Part shown: piece by piece, positions 1 to 7,751 of the stretch
How the letters are laid out: every line of letters begins with the position of its first letter
Position numbering within the stretch: the first letter of the stretch is position 1
Assembly (NCBI RefSeq): GCF_014195445.1
Contig: NZ_JACIBT010000001.1
Span: forward strand, 1-64,000
Direction of reading: 5' to 3'
DNA: 64,000 bases
Source of the DNA: Garicola koreensis
Lineage (GTDB): Bacteria; Actinomycetota; Actinomycetes; Actinomycetales; Micrococcaceae
Position numbers and translations under genes: made by a program
Notes under the pieces: generated by a model
Databases searched by the model: none
What the model saw: the letters and a program-made list of their open reading frames with translations, nothing else
What the model was told of the DNA's origin: nothing

Positions 1-1499
1 GTCTGCTCGTAGCGGCCCTTCAGCTCAGCAATCTTGGCCAGCGCCTCGTTGATGGTCGTCTCGGAGCGGAAGACCTGCATGTTGGAGTCCATGGTCTCCT
101 GCAGCTCTGCGCGCAGGGTGGCCACCCGCTCGGAGCCCTCGGAGTCCCGCAGCATACCCAGCTGATCCACCACGAAGTTCTCCGGGTCCTCGGGCACCTC
201 CACGAAATCGGCCCGCTGGGCGTACTCGGCTGCCTGGATGCCGGCGCGCTTGCCGAAGACGTTGATGTCCAGCAGCGAGTTGGTGCCCAGCCGGTTGGAG
301 CCGTGCACTGAGACGCAGGCGACCTCTCCGGCGGCGTAGAGGCCGGGGACCGTGGTGTCGTTGTCCTGCAGGACTTCGGCGTCGACGGTGGTGGGGATGC
401 CGCCCATGGCGTAGTGACAGGTGGGGAACACCGGAACCGGTTCGGTGTAGGGCTCCACACCCAGATAGGTGCGGGCAAACTCGGTGATGTCTGGAAGTTT
501 GGCGTCGATGTGCTCCGGCTCCAGGTGCGTCAGATCCAGCAGCACGTAGTCCTTGTTGGGTCCGGCGCCGCGGCCCTCGCGCACTTCGTTGGCCATGGAC
601 CGGGCGACGATGTCACGTGGGGCGAGATCCTTGATCGTCGGGGCGTAGCGCTCCATGAAGCGTTCCCCCTCGCTGTTGCGCAGAATACCGCCTTCGCCGC
701 GGGCCGCCTCGGAGAGCAGAATGCCCAGCCCAGCCAGACCGGTGGGGTGGAACTGCACAAACTCCATGTCCTCCAGCGGGATACCGGCACGGTAGGCGAT
801 GGCCATACCGTCACCGGTGAGCGTGTGTGCGTTGGAGGTGGTCTTGAAGATCTTGCCCAGACCGCCGGAGGCGAAGACCACCGACTTCGCCTGGAAGATG
901 TGCAGCTCTCCGTTGGCCAGGTCATAGGCGACGACGCCGGCCACCCGCTTCTGCTTATAGGTGGTGCCGTCGGCGCGGGTTGCGTCCTCCTCCACGGTGA
1001 GCAGATCAAGGACGTAGAACTCATTGTGGAATTCGACGTTCTGCTTCACACAGTTCTGGTAGAGGGTCTGCAGAATCATGTGGCCGGTGCGGTCGGCGGC
1101 GTAGCAGGCGCGGCGCACGGCAGCTTTGCCGTGATCGCGGGTGTGTCCGCCGAAGCGGCGCTGGTCAATTTTGCCCTCGGGGGTGCGGTTGAAGGGCAGC
1201 CCCATCTTCTCCAGGTCCAGTACGGCGTCGATGGCCTCTTTGGCCATCACCTCGGCGGCATCCTGGTCCACCAGGTAGTCCCCGCCCTTGACGGTGTCAA
1301 AGGTGTGCCACTCCCAGTTGTCCTCTTCGACGTTGGCCAGGGCCGCGCACATGCCGCCCTGGGCGGCACCGGTGTGGGACCGGGTGGGGTAGAGCTTAGT
1401 CAGCACTGCGGTGTGGGCTCGCTGACCGGATTCGATGGCGGCGCGCATGCCGGCACCACCGGCGCCGACGATGACGACGTCATACTTGTGAACCTGCAT
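1..1499 (-). CDS. sdhA: Succinate dehydrogenase flavoprotein subunit, partial (cut by left edge)
   Basis: This is the FAD subunit that oxidises succinate to fumarate in the TCA cycle and passes electrons to the iron-sulfur subunit of membrane complex II. Reading inward from an ATG at 1499, the protein starts [17 protein letters not shown] (dinucleotide fold). [10 protein letters not shown] follows near residue 40, and its His is the usual covalent FAD attachment site. Later come the substrate-site segment [11 protein letters not shown] and HYAMGGIPT. About 499 codons are present against roughly 590 in the family, so the C-terminus lies outside the window. It is third in a minus-strand sdhC-sdhD-sdhA operon, and sdhB is expected beyond the left edge. 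The long plus-strand open frame across this gene is an antisense shadow. Confidence 0.95.
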   Translation of the reverse strand, partial: MQVHKYDVVIVGAGGAGMRAAIESGQRAHTAVLTKLYPTRSHTGAAQGGMCAALANVEEDNWEWHTFDTVKGGDYLVDQDAAEVMAKEAIDAVLDLEKMGLPFNRTPEGKIDQRRFGGHTRDHGKAAVRRACYAADRTGHMILQTLYQNCVKQNVEFHNEFYVLDLLTVEEDATRADGTTYKQKRVAGVVAYDLANGELHIFQAKSVVFASGGLGKIFKTTSNAHTLTGDGMAIAYRAGIPLEDMEFVQFHPTGLAGLGILLSEAARGEGGILRNSEGERFMERYAPTIKDLAPRDIVARSMANEVREGRGAGPNKDYVLLDLTHLEPEHIDAKLPDITEFARTYLGVEPYTEPVPVFPTCHYAMGGIPTTVDAEVLQDNDTTVPGLYAAGEVACVSVHGSNRLGTNSLLDINVFGKRAGIQAAEYAQRADFVEVPEDPENFVVDQLGMLRDSEGSERVATLRAELQETMDSNMQVFRSETTINEALAKIAELKGRYEQ

Positions 1500-1565
1500 G
1501 TTCTTCTTCGGCTCTCTTTTCTTAGGGTTCTGGAGATTGCGAGTCTGTGGGCTGGGCGCCGGGGG

Positions 1566-2066
1566 CTAGAGGTTCTGGCAGAAGGCCGGCGCCTCATCCA
1601 GCAGATTGCCGCTGGTATCGACCATGCAGGGCTCGAAGGTGAAGATCACCAGAGTGCCCAGGATGATGATGACGACGGTGGAGAGGTACAGGATGCCCTT
1701 CAGCCACAGACGTGTGGAGTCCTTCTCGGCGTAGTCGTTGATGATGGTGCGCATGCCGTTGGTCCCGTGCAGCATAGCCAGCCACAGCATGGTCAGGTCC
1801 CAGAAGCGCCAGACCGGGTTGGCCCACTTTCCGGCCACGAACCCGAAGTCGACCTGGTGGATGCCCTGGCCGACCATCAGGTTCACCCACAGGTGCACAA
1901 AGATCAGCACGACCAGGGCAACTCCGGAGAGGCGCATGAACAGCCAGCCGAACATCTCGAAGGAGCCGGAGCTCAGGCTGGAGCGTAAGTATTTGGGGTC
2001 GATGCGGCCCGAGCGGGGAGCCTCAATGCCCTGAGCCGGAAGGACCGCGTCAGTATTGGTAGTCAT
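1566..2066 (-). CDS. sdhD: Succinate dehydrogenase hydrophobic membrane anchor subunit
   Basis: This is a membrane anchor of complex II that helps bind quinone and haem b. The 166-residue protein has a polar N-terminus of about 38 residues and then three hydrophobic segments, roughly residues 40-65, 88-108 and 125-145. The second segment contains MLHGTNGMRTIINDY, with the conserved His expected to ligate haem and the arginine near the quinone site. It lies 4 bases downstream of sdhC and 66 bases upstream of sdhA, so the three genes are almost certainly co-transcribed. Assignment as SdhD rather than SdhC rests on gene order and the HG(x)NG(x)R motif. Confidence 0.9.
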   Translation of the reverse strand: MTTNTDAVLPAQGIEAPRSGRIDPKYLRSSLSSGSFEMFGWLFMRLSGVALVVLIFVHLWVNLMVGQGIHQVDFGFVAGKWANPVWRFWDLTMLWLAMLHGTNGMRTIINDYAEKDSTRLWLKGILYLSTVVIIILGTLVIFTFEPCMVDTSGNLLDEAPAFCQNL

Positions 2067-2070
2067 CGTT

Positions 2071-2475
2071 CTAGAAGCCCTCCCAACCGTTGAAGAAAAG
2101 CACCAGATGCCGGCTTGAGAAGGCGATCATGGTCACCAGCCACAGCGCCAGCACGGCCCACAGCATCTGCCGGTGGTAGCGGGTGCCCTGCTTCCAGAAG
2201 TCGACCAGAATGATCCGCAGCCCGTTGAAGGCGTGGAAGACGATCGCGCCCACCAGGCCGATCTCACCAAGGATCATGATGGGGTGCTTATATGCGCCGA
2301 TCACCGCGTTGTACGCGTCTGGTGAGACCCGGACCAGCGAGGTGTCCAGCACATGGACCAGGAGGAAGAAGAAGATGCCGACACCGGTGATTCGGTGCCC
2401 CACCCAGGACCACATGCCTTCCCGGCCCCTATAGAGAGTTCCCCTTCCGCCAGGGGAGGACTTTGTCTGCGTCAC
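2071..2475 (-). CDS. sdhC: Succinate dehydrogenase cytochrome b556 subunit
   Basis: This is the first gene of the sdh operon and encodes a 134-residue membrane anchor with three hydrophobic helices. The motif WSWVGHRITGVGIFFF near residue 22 is typical of SdhC, and VFHAFNGLRIILVDFW carries the likely haem-ligating His. I chose the GTG at 2475 because an AGGA-containing ribosome site lies just upstream and the protein then starts at the usual place (TQTKSSPGGRGTLYRGREG). A longer in-frame extension to 2619 has no family resemblance. The gene is divergent from manC. The roughly 200-base gap holds a perfect inverted repeat (2623-2641), annotated separately. Confidence 0.9.
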   Translation of the reverse strand: MTQTKSSPGGRGTLYRGREGMWSWVGHRITGVGIFFFLLVHVLDTSLVRVSPDAYNAVIGAYKHPIMILGEIGLVGAIVFHAFNGLRIILVDFWKQGTRYHRQMLWAVLALWLVTMIAFSSRHLVLFFNGWEGF

Positions 2476-2622
2476 CTGTCCTGAACCTTTCAAAGCGTCG
2501 GTCGCATGGCGTGTTCTGCTGTGCACCAGCTTACGGCACTGGGGCCTGGTGCGTGCGATGGTGAACAGGCCGCTGTTCCGCTGCTGCGCCGCCCATCGTA
2601 ATGTCTGGGGAGACCACAATGT

Positions 2623-2641
2623 TTTCTACAACATGTAGAAA
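2623..2641. promoter_or_regulatory. Perfect inverted repeat between divergent sdhC and manC
   Basis: TTTCTACA, a 3-base spacer (ACA), then TGTAGAAA form an 8-base perfect dyad. It sits in an AT-rich pocket of an otherwise GC-rich intergenic region, 148 bases from the sdhC start and about 40 bases from manC. Its size and symmetry fit a dimeric repressor or activator site. The core resembles but does not match the TACA-N2-TGTA box of BlaI/CopY-type regulators, because the spacer is one base longer. I cannot name the regulator or say which gene it controls. Confidence 0.5.
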
Positions 2642-2660
2642 TTAGGGTGGGGGAAACAAT

Positions 2661-2687
2661 ATGACCCAGATCACCCCGGCGCGGTGA
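2661..2687 (+). other. Possible 8-codon leader ORF overlapping manC start
   Basis: ATG at 2661 is preceded by a purine-rich GGTGGGGGAAA ribosome site and encodes MTQITPAR followed by TGA at 2685-2687. That stop overlaps a GTG at 2684 that opens the manC frame (GTGA), an arrangement that would allow translational coupling. The leader may simply be chance. No codon bias or similarity can be judged at this length. Confidence 0.25.
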
Positions 2688-3832
2688 TTCGCCGACTATG
2701 GGACTACTCTGGTGTGGTGACTTCATCAGAGGCGTTCAACCGATTCCATGCCGTCATTCCTGCTGGCGGCGTAGGCACGCGGCTCTGGCCGCTCTCGCGG
2801 GAGGACGCGCCGAAGTTTCTCCATGACCTGACCGGGTCCGGCACCACACTGATCCGCTCGACCTATGATCGTCTGACACCGTTGGCCGAGGGCCGCACGA
2901 TGGTGGTCACCGGGGAGAACCACCGAGACGCGGTCATCGAACAGCTTCCGGAGCTTCAGCAGAGCGCCCTGGTGCTTGAGCCTGAGCCGAAGGACTCGGC
3001 GGCGGCGATCGGACTGGCGGCGGCGATTCTGCACCGTCGGGACCCGGAGAGCATCATGGGCTCATTCGCCGCAGACCAGGTGATTGCCCCCGTAGACGTC
3101 TTCCAGGAGGCTGTCCGCGAGGCTGTGGTCACTGCCGCCACCGGACGAATCGTGACTATCGGGATCAAGCCCACGCACGCCTCCACCGCGTTCGGCTACA
3201 TCCGTGTGGGCGATGCGCACCAGATCCCGGGGGCGCCGAGCGCCCGCCATGTGGTGGAGTTCGTGGAGAAGCCCAGCGACGAGGTCGCCAAACAGTACTC
3301 GGGCAGCGGGGACTACCTGTGGAACGCGGGAATGTTCGTGGGGCCGGTCGCTCTGATGCTGAAGCACCTGGCCGCCACGGAGCCGGAGCTGCACGCCGGG
3401 CTCACGGAGATCGCCGCCGCCTGGGACACCGAGGCCCAGGATGAGGTGCTGCAGCGCATCTGGCCGACTCTGCCCAAGACGGCCATCGACTATGCGGTCG
3501 CCGAGCCGGCGGCCGATGTCGGAGACGTCTCCGTCATCCCCGGAGACTTCACCTGGGACGACGTGGGAGACTTCGCGGCCATCGCCCGGCTCAATCCGGC
3601 GGCCCAGCAGGAGAATATGATCGTGCTGGGCAAACAGCCCCGCGTCTACTCCGAGGATGCCTCCGGCGTCGTCGTCTCCGACACTCAGCGCGTGGTGGCG
3701 CTGATCGGGGTGGAGAACATCGTGGTGGTCGACACCGACGACGCCCTGCTGGTGACCACCACTGACCACGCCCAAAACGTGAAGAAGGCCGTTGCGGCGC
3801 TGAAGAAGAAGGGCGACTCCGATGTCCTATGA
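2684..3832 (+). CDS. manC: Mannose-1-phosphate guanylyltransferase
   Basis: This enzyme makes GDP-mannose from mannose-1-phosphate and GTP, the activated sugar for mannosylated lipids and cell-envelope glycans. The nucleotidyltransferase signature AVIPAGGVGTRLWPLSR lies near residue 23. FVEKPSDEVAKQYSGSGDYLWNAGMF is split here into FVEKPS and YLWNAGMF, which mark the sugar-binding half, and GDFTWDDVGDF lies near the C-terminus. At 382 residues it matches the short single-domain form without a fused isomerase. The frame opens with GTG 2684, which overlaps a tiny leader ORF. Other in-frame GTGs at 2714 and 2717 are possible starts and would still retain the whole domain. It overlaps the downstream amidohydrolase by 11 bases. 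Confidence 0.88.
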   Translation: MIRRLWDYSGVVTSSEAFNRFHAVIPAGGVGTRLWPLSREDAPKFLHDLTGSGTTLIRSTYDRLTPLAEGRTMVVTGENHRDAVIEQLPELQQSALVLEPEPKDSAAAIGLAAAILHRRDPESIMGSFAADQVIAPVDVFQEAVREAVVTAATGRIVTIGIKPTHASTAFGYIRVGDAHQIPGAPSARHVVEFVEKPSDEVAKQYSGSGDYLWNAGMFVGPVALMLKHLAATEPELHAGLTEIAAAWDTEAQDEVLQRIWPTLPKTAIDYAVAEPAADVGDVSVIPGDFTWDDVGDFAAIARLNPAAQQENMIVLGKQPRVYSEDASGVVVSDTQRVVALIGVENIVVVDTDDALLVTTTDHAQNVKKAVAALKKKGDSDVL

Positions 3833-5087
3833 CTCAGCCGATGACACCACTGCCCGCACCGTCGAGGAGATCGGCGCAGCAGAGGCTGATTCTGCGGCGG
3901 CTGTGATCATCGACCAGCTGCAGGCACAGCTGATCGACTTTCGCCGCGATATCCACCAGCACCCGGAGCTGTCCTGGCAGGAGCACCGGAGCACCGAACA
4001 GATCGCCGCCGCACTGCAGCACGCCGGCCTGCTGCCGCAGCGGCTGCCGCACAGCACCGGGCTCTACGTCGACATCGGTGCCGCCGATGCGCCGATTGCC
4101 GCGGCGTTCCGCGCCGACATCGATGCGCTGCCGCTGGCAGAGACCACCGGGCTGGACTACGCCTCAGCAACGCAGGGGGTCACCCACGCCTGCGGCCACG
4201 ACATTCACACCACTGTGATGCTGGGACTGGCACTGACCTGCCAACGGCTGCACCAGCGTCGGGCACTGGGCGCCCGGGTGCGGGTCATCTTCCAGCCGGC
4301 GGAGGAACAGCTGCCCGGCGGTGCCCTGGAAGTCATCAGAGAGGGCATCTTGGAGTCGGTGCCGCAGGTCTTCGCACTGCACTGCGACCCCAAGCTCACC
4401 GTCGGTGAGATCGGCACCCGGATCGGGCCCATCACCTCCGCCTCAGACGTGGTGCGGATCAACGTCACCGGCAGCGGGGGCCACACCTCCCGACCCCACC
4501 TGACCCAAGACGTCGTCGGAGCGCTGGGGCACCTGAGCACTGTGGTGCCCGCCGTACTGTCCCGACGCATCGACACCCGCAGCGGCATCTCGTTGGTGTG
4601 GGGACACATTCATGCCGGCAGCGTCGCCAATGCGATCCCCGCTGCTGGAACCCTGCACGGCACACTGCGCATACTCGACGCCGATGTGTGGAAAGCCGCC
4701 GGCGGTGTGCTGGAACCGGTGGTCCAACAGGCTGCAGCGGCCTACGGGGTCACCGTCGACCTGGACCACGTGCGCGGTGTGCCCCCGGTCTACAACTCTG
4801 ACCCCCAGACCATGCTCGTCGAGACTGCAGCCAGGCGCACCCTCGGCGATGACTGCCTGACACTGGCCGAACAGTCCATGGGCGGAGAAGACTTCGGCTG
4901 GATGACCCAGGAAGTCCCCGGGGCTATGTTCCGGCTGGGCACGATGACTCCGCAGGGGATCAGCTACGACCTGCACCGCGGAGACTACGCCCCCGACGAA
5001 GGCGCCATTGCCGTGGGCGTGTCGGTGATGACCGCCGTGGCCCAGGCCGCCGTCGCTGAACTGGATGAGCTGGAGCCGGCCGCATAG
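3822..5087 (+). CDS. M20 family amidohydrolase (metal-dependent deacylase)
   Basis: This is a cytosolic di-metal hydrolase of the M20D group (IAA-amino acid hydrolase, hippurate hydrolase and N-acyl-amino-acid deacylase relatives). The protein has 421 residues. ACGHDIHTTVMLG holds the metal-binding His and Asp, QPAEEQLPGGA supplies the catalytic glutamates, and GGHTSRPH belongs to the dimerisation domain. A C-terminal GGEDFGWM completes the metal site. The natural substrate cannot be read from the sequence. The start overlaps the end of manC by 11 bases, which implies translational coupling, although a functional link to mannose activation is not obvious. The first 35 residues are acidic and alanine-rich and precede the domain. 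Confidence 0.85.
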   Translation: MSYDSADDTTARTVEEIGAAEADSAAAVIIDQLQAQLIDFRRDIHQHPELSWQEHRSTEQIAAALQHAGLLPQRLPHSTGLYVDIGAADAPIAAAFRADIDALPLAETTGLDYASATQGVTHACGHDIHTTVMLGLALTCQRLHQRRALGARVRVIFQPAEEQLPGGALEVIREGILESVPQVFALHCDPKLTVGEIGTRIGPITSASDVVRINVTGSGGHTSRPHLTQDVVGALGHLSTVVPAVLSRRIDTRSGISLVWGHIHAGSVANAIPAAGTLHGTLRILDADVWKAAGGVLEPVVQQAAAAYGVTVDLDHVRGVPPVYNSDPQTMLVETAARRTLGDDCLTLAEQSMGGEDFGWMTQEVPGAMFRLGTMTPQGISYDLHRGDYAPDEGAIAVGVSVMTAVAQAAVAELDELEPAA

Positions 5088-5104
5088 CCGGGCCCCCGAA
5101 ACCG

Positions 5105-5116
5105 TAGAATCTCCCT
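5105..5116 (+). promoter_or_regulatory. -10 box of a leaderless promoter for cdd
   Basis: TAGAAT at 5105-5110 is followed by exactly six bases and then the ATG of cdd at 5117. A sigma-70-type -10 at this distance places transcription start at the ATG itself, and no ribosome site is present. No good -35 match is seen, which is common in actinobacteria. Confidence 0.55.
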
Positions 5117-5626
5117 ATGCCTGATCAGCCTCAGACCCCTCAGCGCCAGACCGCTCAGAGTCACACCACTCAGCACCCCCCAGTGGATCAGACCGCCGCC
5201 GGGCAGGAGCCCAGCGGATTCCACGGGCTGATCGAGGCCGCCGGCGACGCCATGCGGCAGGCCTACGCCCCCTACTCCGGCTTTCCGGTGGGAGCCGCCG
5301 CCCTGACCGAGGACGGGCGGCTGATCACCGGCTGCAACGTGGAGAACGCCTCATACGGCGTCGGGCTGTGCGCTGAATGCGCCCTGGTGGGGCAGCTGCA
5401 GCTGACCGGCGGCGGGAAGATCGCAGCGTTCACCTGCGTCAACGGCGCAGGTGAGATCATCATGCCCTGCGGTCGGTGCCGACAGCTGCTCAACGAATTC
5501 GCCGCGGAGAGTTTCCAGATCCTCACCCCGGAAGGCATCACAGACCTGGACGGCATGCTGCCCCAGGCATTCGGGGGCCAGGACCTTGCCCATCATGACC
5601 GTCAACGAGGGAGAACCACACCGTGA
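5117..5626 (+). CDS. cdd: Cytidine deaminase
   Basis: This enzyme deaminates cytidine and deoxycytidine to uridine and deoxyuridine in pyrimidine salvage. GCNVENASYGVGLCAECAL contains the zinc-binding Cys and the catalytic glutamate, and MPCGRCRQLLNEF supplies the other two zinc cysteines. This is the small homotetrameric type. The 169-residue protein carries a Gln/Thr/Pro-rich N-terminal extension of about 35 residues before the catalytic domain. Initiation at 5117 is supported by a -10 box six bases upstream. The stop overlaps the deoA start by four bases, so the pair is an operon for pyrimidine nucleoside breakdown. Confidence 0.92.
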   Translation: MPDQPQTPQRQTAQSHTTQHPPVDQTAAGQEPSGFHGLIEAAGDAMRQAYAPYSGFPVGAAALTEDGRLITGCNVENASYGVGLCAECALVGQLQLTGGGKIAAFTCVNGAGEIIMPCGRCRQLLNEFAAESFQILTPEGITDLDGMLPQAFGGQDLAHHDRQRGRTTP

Positions 5627-6981
5627 GCGATCAAGGATTCACTGCGGCCACGGGCGAGCAGGGGGCAGCCGCGGCGGCGTTCGACGTCGTCGATCTGATC
5701 CGCACCAAACGTGACGGCGGCACCCTCAGCCCGGAGCAGATCCGTTGGCTCATCAGCTCCTACACCCATGGTGGCGTGGCCGATGAGCAGATGAGCGCAC
5801 TGGCCATGGCGATTCTGATCCGCGGGATGGACCGGCAGGAGATCGCCGAATGGACCACGGCGATGATCAGCACCGGCGAGCGGATGAACTTCGATGCGCT
5901 GACGCGGGCTGACGGTACGCGCAGGCTGACTGCTGATAAGCACTCCACCGGCGGAGTGGGGGACAAGCTCACCCTTCCGCTGGCGCCACTGGTGGCCTCC
6001 TACGGGGTGCCGGTGCCGCAGCTCTCCGGCCGCGGCCTCGGGCACACCGGCGGCACCCTGGACAAGCTGGAGGCCATCCCCGGGTGGCGCGCCGCGCTGA
6101 GCAACGCCGAGATCATGCAGCAGCTGGACAGCATCGGCGCGGTGGTCTGCGCAGCCGGCACCGGACTGGCTCCAGCCGATAAGAAGCTCTATGCCCTGCG
6201 CGATGTGACCGGCACTGTGGAGGCTATCCCGCTGATCGCCAGCTCCATCATGTCCAAGAAGATCGCCGAGGGCACCGACGCGCTGGTGCTCGACGTCAAA
6301 GTCGGCAGCGGTGCGTTTATGAAGACCCAGCACGACGCCGCCGAACTGGCGAGGACGATGGTGGCGCTGGGCACCGATGCCGGAGTGGCCACCACTGCGC
6401 TGCTGACTGATATGAGCACCCCGTTGGGACTGACTGCCGGCAATGCCGTGGAGGTCGAGGAGTCGGTGGAGGTGCTCGCCGGCGGCGGGCCGAGCGACGT
6501 GGTGGAGCTGACGGTGGCGCTGGCGGCGGAGATGCTCGCCGCCGTGGGTCTCACCGACGTGGATCCGGCCGAGAATCTGCGCAACGGCCACGCCATGGAC
6601 TCCTGGCGAGCCATGATCGCCGCGCAGGACGGCGACCCGGATGCGGCCCTGCCGCAGCCGAAGTACGAACACACCATCACCGCAGCGGCCTCCGGCACGC
6701 TGAGCCGGTTGGACGCCTACGCAGTCGGCATCGCCGCATGGCGTCTGGGCGCCGGACGCGGCCGCAAGGAGGACACGGTGCAGGCGGCCGCCGGAGTGCG
6801 CCTGCACGCCAAACCCGGAGACACCGTCACCGCAGGTCAGCCGCTGCTGACGCTGGGCACCGATGAGGATCACCGGCTGGTGCGCGCGGAGCAGGCCATG
6901 GCCGACGCGGTGGAGATCACCGAAGGCCCCGTCGTCGTCGGTGATCTGATCCGTGGGCGCATCACCGCCGATGACCTGTGA
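5623..6981 (+). CDS. deoA: Thymidine (pyrimidine nucleoside) phosphorylase
   Basis: The enzyme splits thymidine or deoxyuridine with phosphate to give the base and deoxyribose-1-phosphate. The 452-residue protein contains KHSTGGVGDKLTLPL (phosphate site) near residue 106 and the family signature LSGRGLGHTGGTLDKLE near residue 130. The C-terminal alpha/beta domain carries the usual HAKPGDTVTAGQPLL biotinyl-like fold. Translation starts at GTG 5623, overlapping the cdd stop, so cytidine deaminase and phosphorylase are coupled. The first 20 residues are alanine-rich and not part of the domain. Thymidine and general pyrimidine phosphorylases are hard to separate by sequence alone. Confidence 0.92.
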   Translation: MSDQGFTAATGEQGAAAAAFDVVDLIRTKRDGGTLSPEQIRWLISSYTHGGVADEQMSALAMAILIRGMDRQEIAEWTTAMISTGERMNFDALTRADGTRRLTADKHSTGGVGDKLTLPLAPLVASYGVPVPQLSGRGLGHTGGTLDKLEAIPGWRAALSNAEIMQQLDSIGAVVCAAGTGLAPADKKLYALRDVTGTVEAIPLIASSIMSKKIAEGTDALVLDVKVGSGAFMKTQHDAAELARTMVALGTDAGVATTALLTDMSTPLGLTAGNAVEVEESVEVLAGGGPSDVVELTVALAAEMLAAVGLTDVDPAENLRNGHAMDSWRAMIAAQDGDPDAALPQPKYEHTITAAASGTLSRLDAYAVGIAAWRLGAGRGRKEDTVQAAAGVRLHAKPGDTVTAGQPLLTLGTDEDHRLVRAEQAMADAVEITEGPVVVGDLIRGRITADDL

Positions 6982-7013
6982 ACCGGGCGTGGGAGGGCAC
7001 TGACTGAGACGCT

Positions 7014-7751
7014 ATGGGGCTGAGTGATCTACTCGAGGGGCTCAATGAGCTGATCCTCGACGCCGCGTCGGGGCCGTGGACGCTCATCGGACTGTTCGTG
7101 CTGAGCGTGATCGACGGGTTCTTTCCCATTGTACCCTCAGACACACTGGTGCTCGGACTGGGTTCGGTGAGCTCCGAACCCGGAACACCACCCTGGTTCT
7201 GGGTGATACCGGTGGCCGCCGGCGGGGCGCTGCTGGGGGACTTCATCGCCTACCGGATCGGCCGGGCCATCGGCAAGGACCGCTTCCGGTGGATGCGCAG
7301 ACCCGCTACCCAGCGCACCCTGGCGTGGGCCCGGCACGGACTGGATAAGCGTGGGGTGTTCCTGATCTTCGTGGGACGCTTCATCCCCGGTGCTCGCGTG
7401 GCGATCAACTTTGTCGCTGGCACCACCAGGTACTCGATTCGGCGCTTCCTGATCATCGACGCCATCGCCTCATTGGTGTGGGCGAGTTGGCACTTCAGCA
7501 TCGGGGCGGCGGGAACGGCGCTCTTCGACAACACGCTGATCTCGCTGGTGGTCGGCATTGCGGTGGCGACCCTGCTGGGCTGGATATTCGACCAGCTGTT
7601 CCACCGCCTCTCCCGCTGGTTGGACCATCGCGGAGTGCATATTGACCGCGAAGGATATCAGGACACCTCCGACATCCCGGTCGAGTCGCCCGTTCATCTG
7701 CGCCGTCGTCGTCAGCGCGGCGACAACGACGACGAAGAGCCGGTCAGCTGA
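7014..7751 (+). CDS. DedA family integral membrane protein
   Basis: DedA (SNARE-associated/VTT domain) proteins are inner-membrane proteins linked to lipid carrier flipping and membrane homeostasis. The 245-residue protein has hydrophobic segments near residues 20-45, 60-85, 138-160 and 165-190. The family motif occurs as FVGRFIPGARVAINFVAGTT around residue 120, with the conserved Gly, Arg and Pro residues. A basic, Arg/Asp-rich cytoplasmic tail closes the protein. Its end overlaps the end of the convergent purine permease gene by 8 bases. It follows deoA after 32 bases and may be in the same transcript. Confidence 0.85.
   Translation: MGLSDLLEGLNELILDAASGPWTLIGLFVLSVIDGFFPIVPSDTLVLGLGSVSSEPGTPPWFWVIPVAAGGALLGDFIAYRIGRAIGKDRFRWMRRPATQRTLAWARHGLDKRGVFLIFVGRFIPGARVAINFVAGTTRYSIRRFLIIDAIASLVWASWHFSIGAAGTALFDNTLISLVVGIAVATLLGWIFDQLFHRLSRWLDHRGVHIDREGYQDTSDIPVESPVHLRRRRQRGDNDDEEPVS

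Noticed and set aside
414-1988. 524-codon plus-strand open frame across sdhA/sdhD
   Set aside because: It is antisense to clear succinate dehydrogenase genes, has odd His/Val/Gly-rich composition and no domain. GC-rich codon use commonly creates such shadows.
5602-6873. 423-codon minus-strand open frame across deoA
   Set aside because: Antisense shadow of a well-supported enzyme gene, with His/Arg-rich low-complexity translation.
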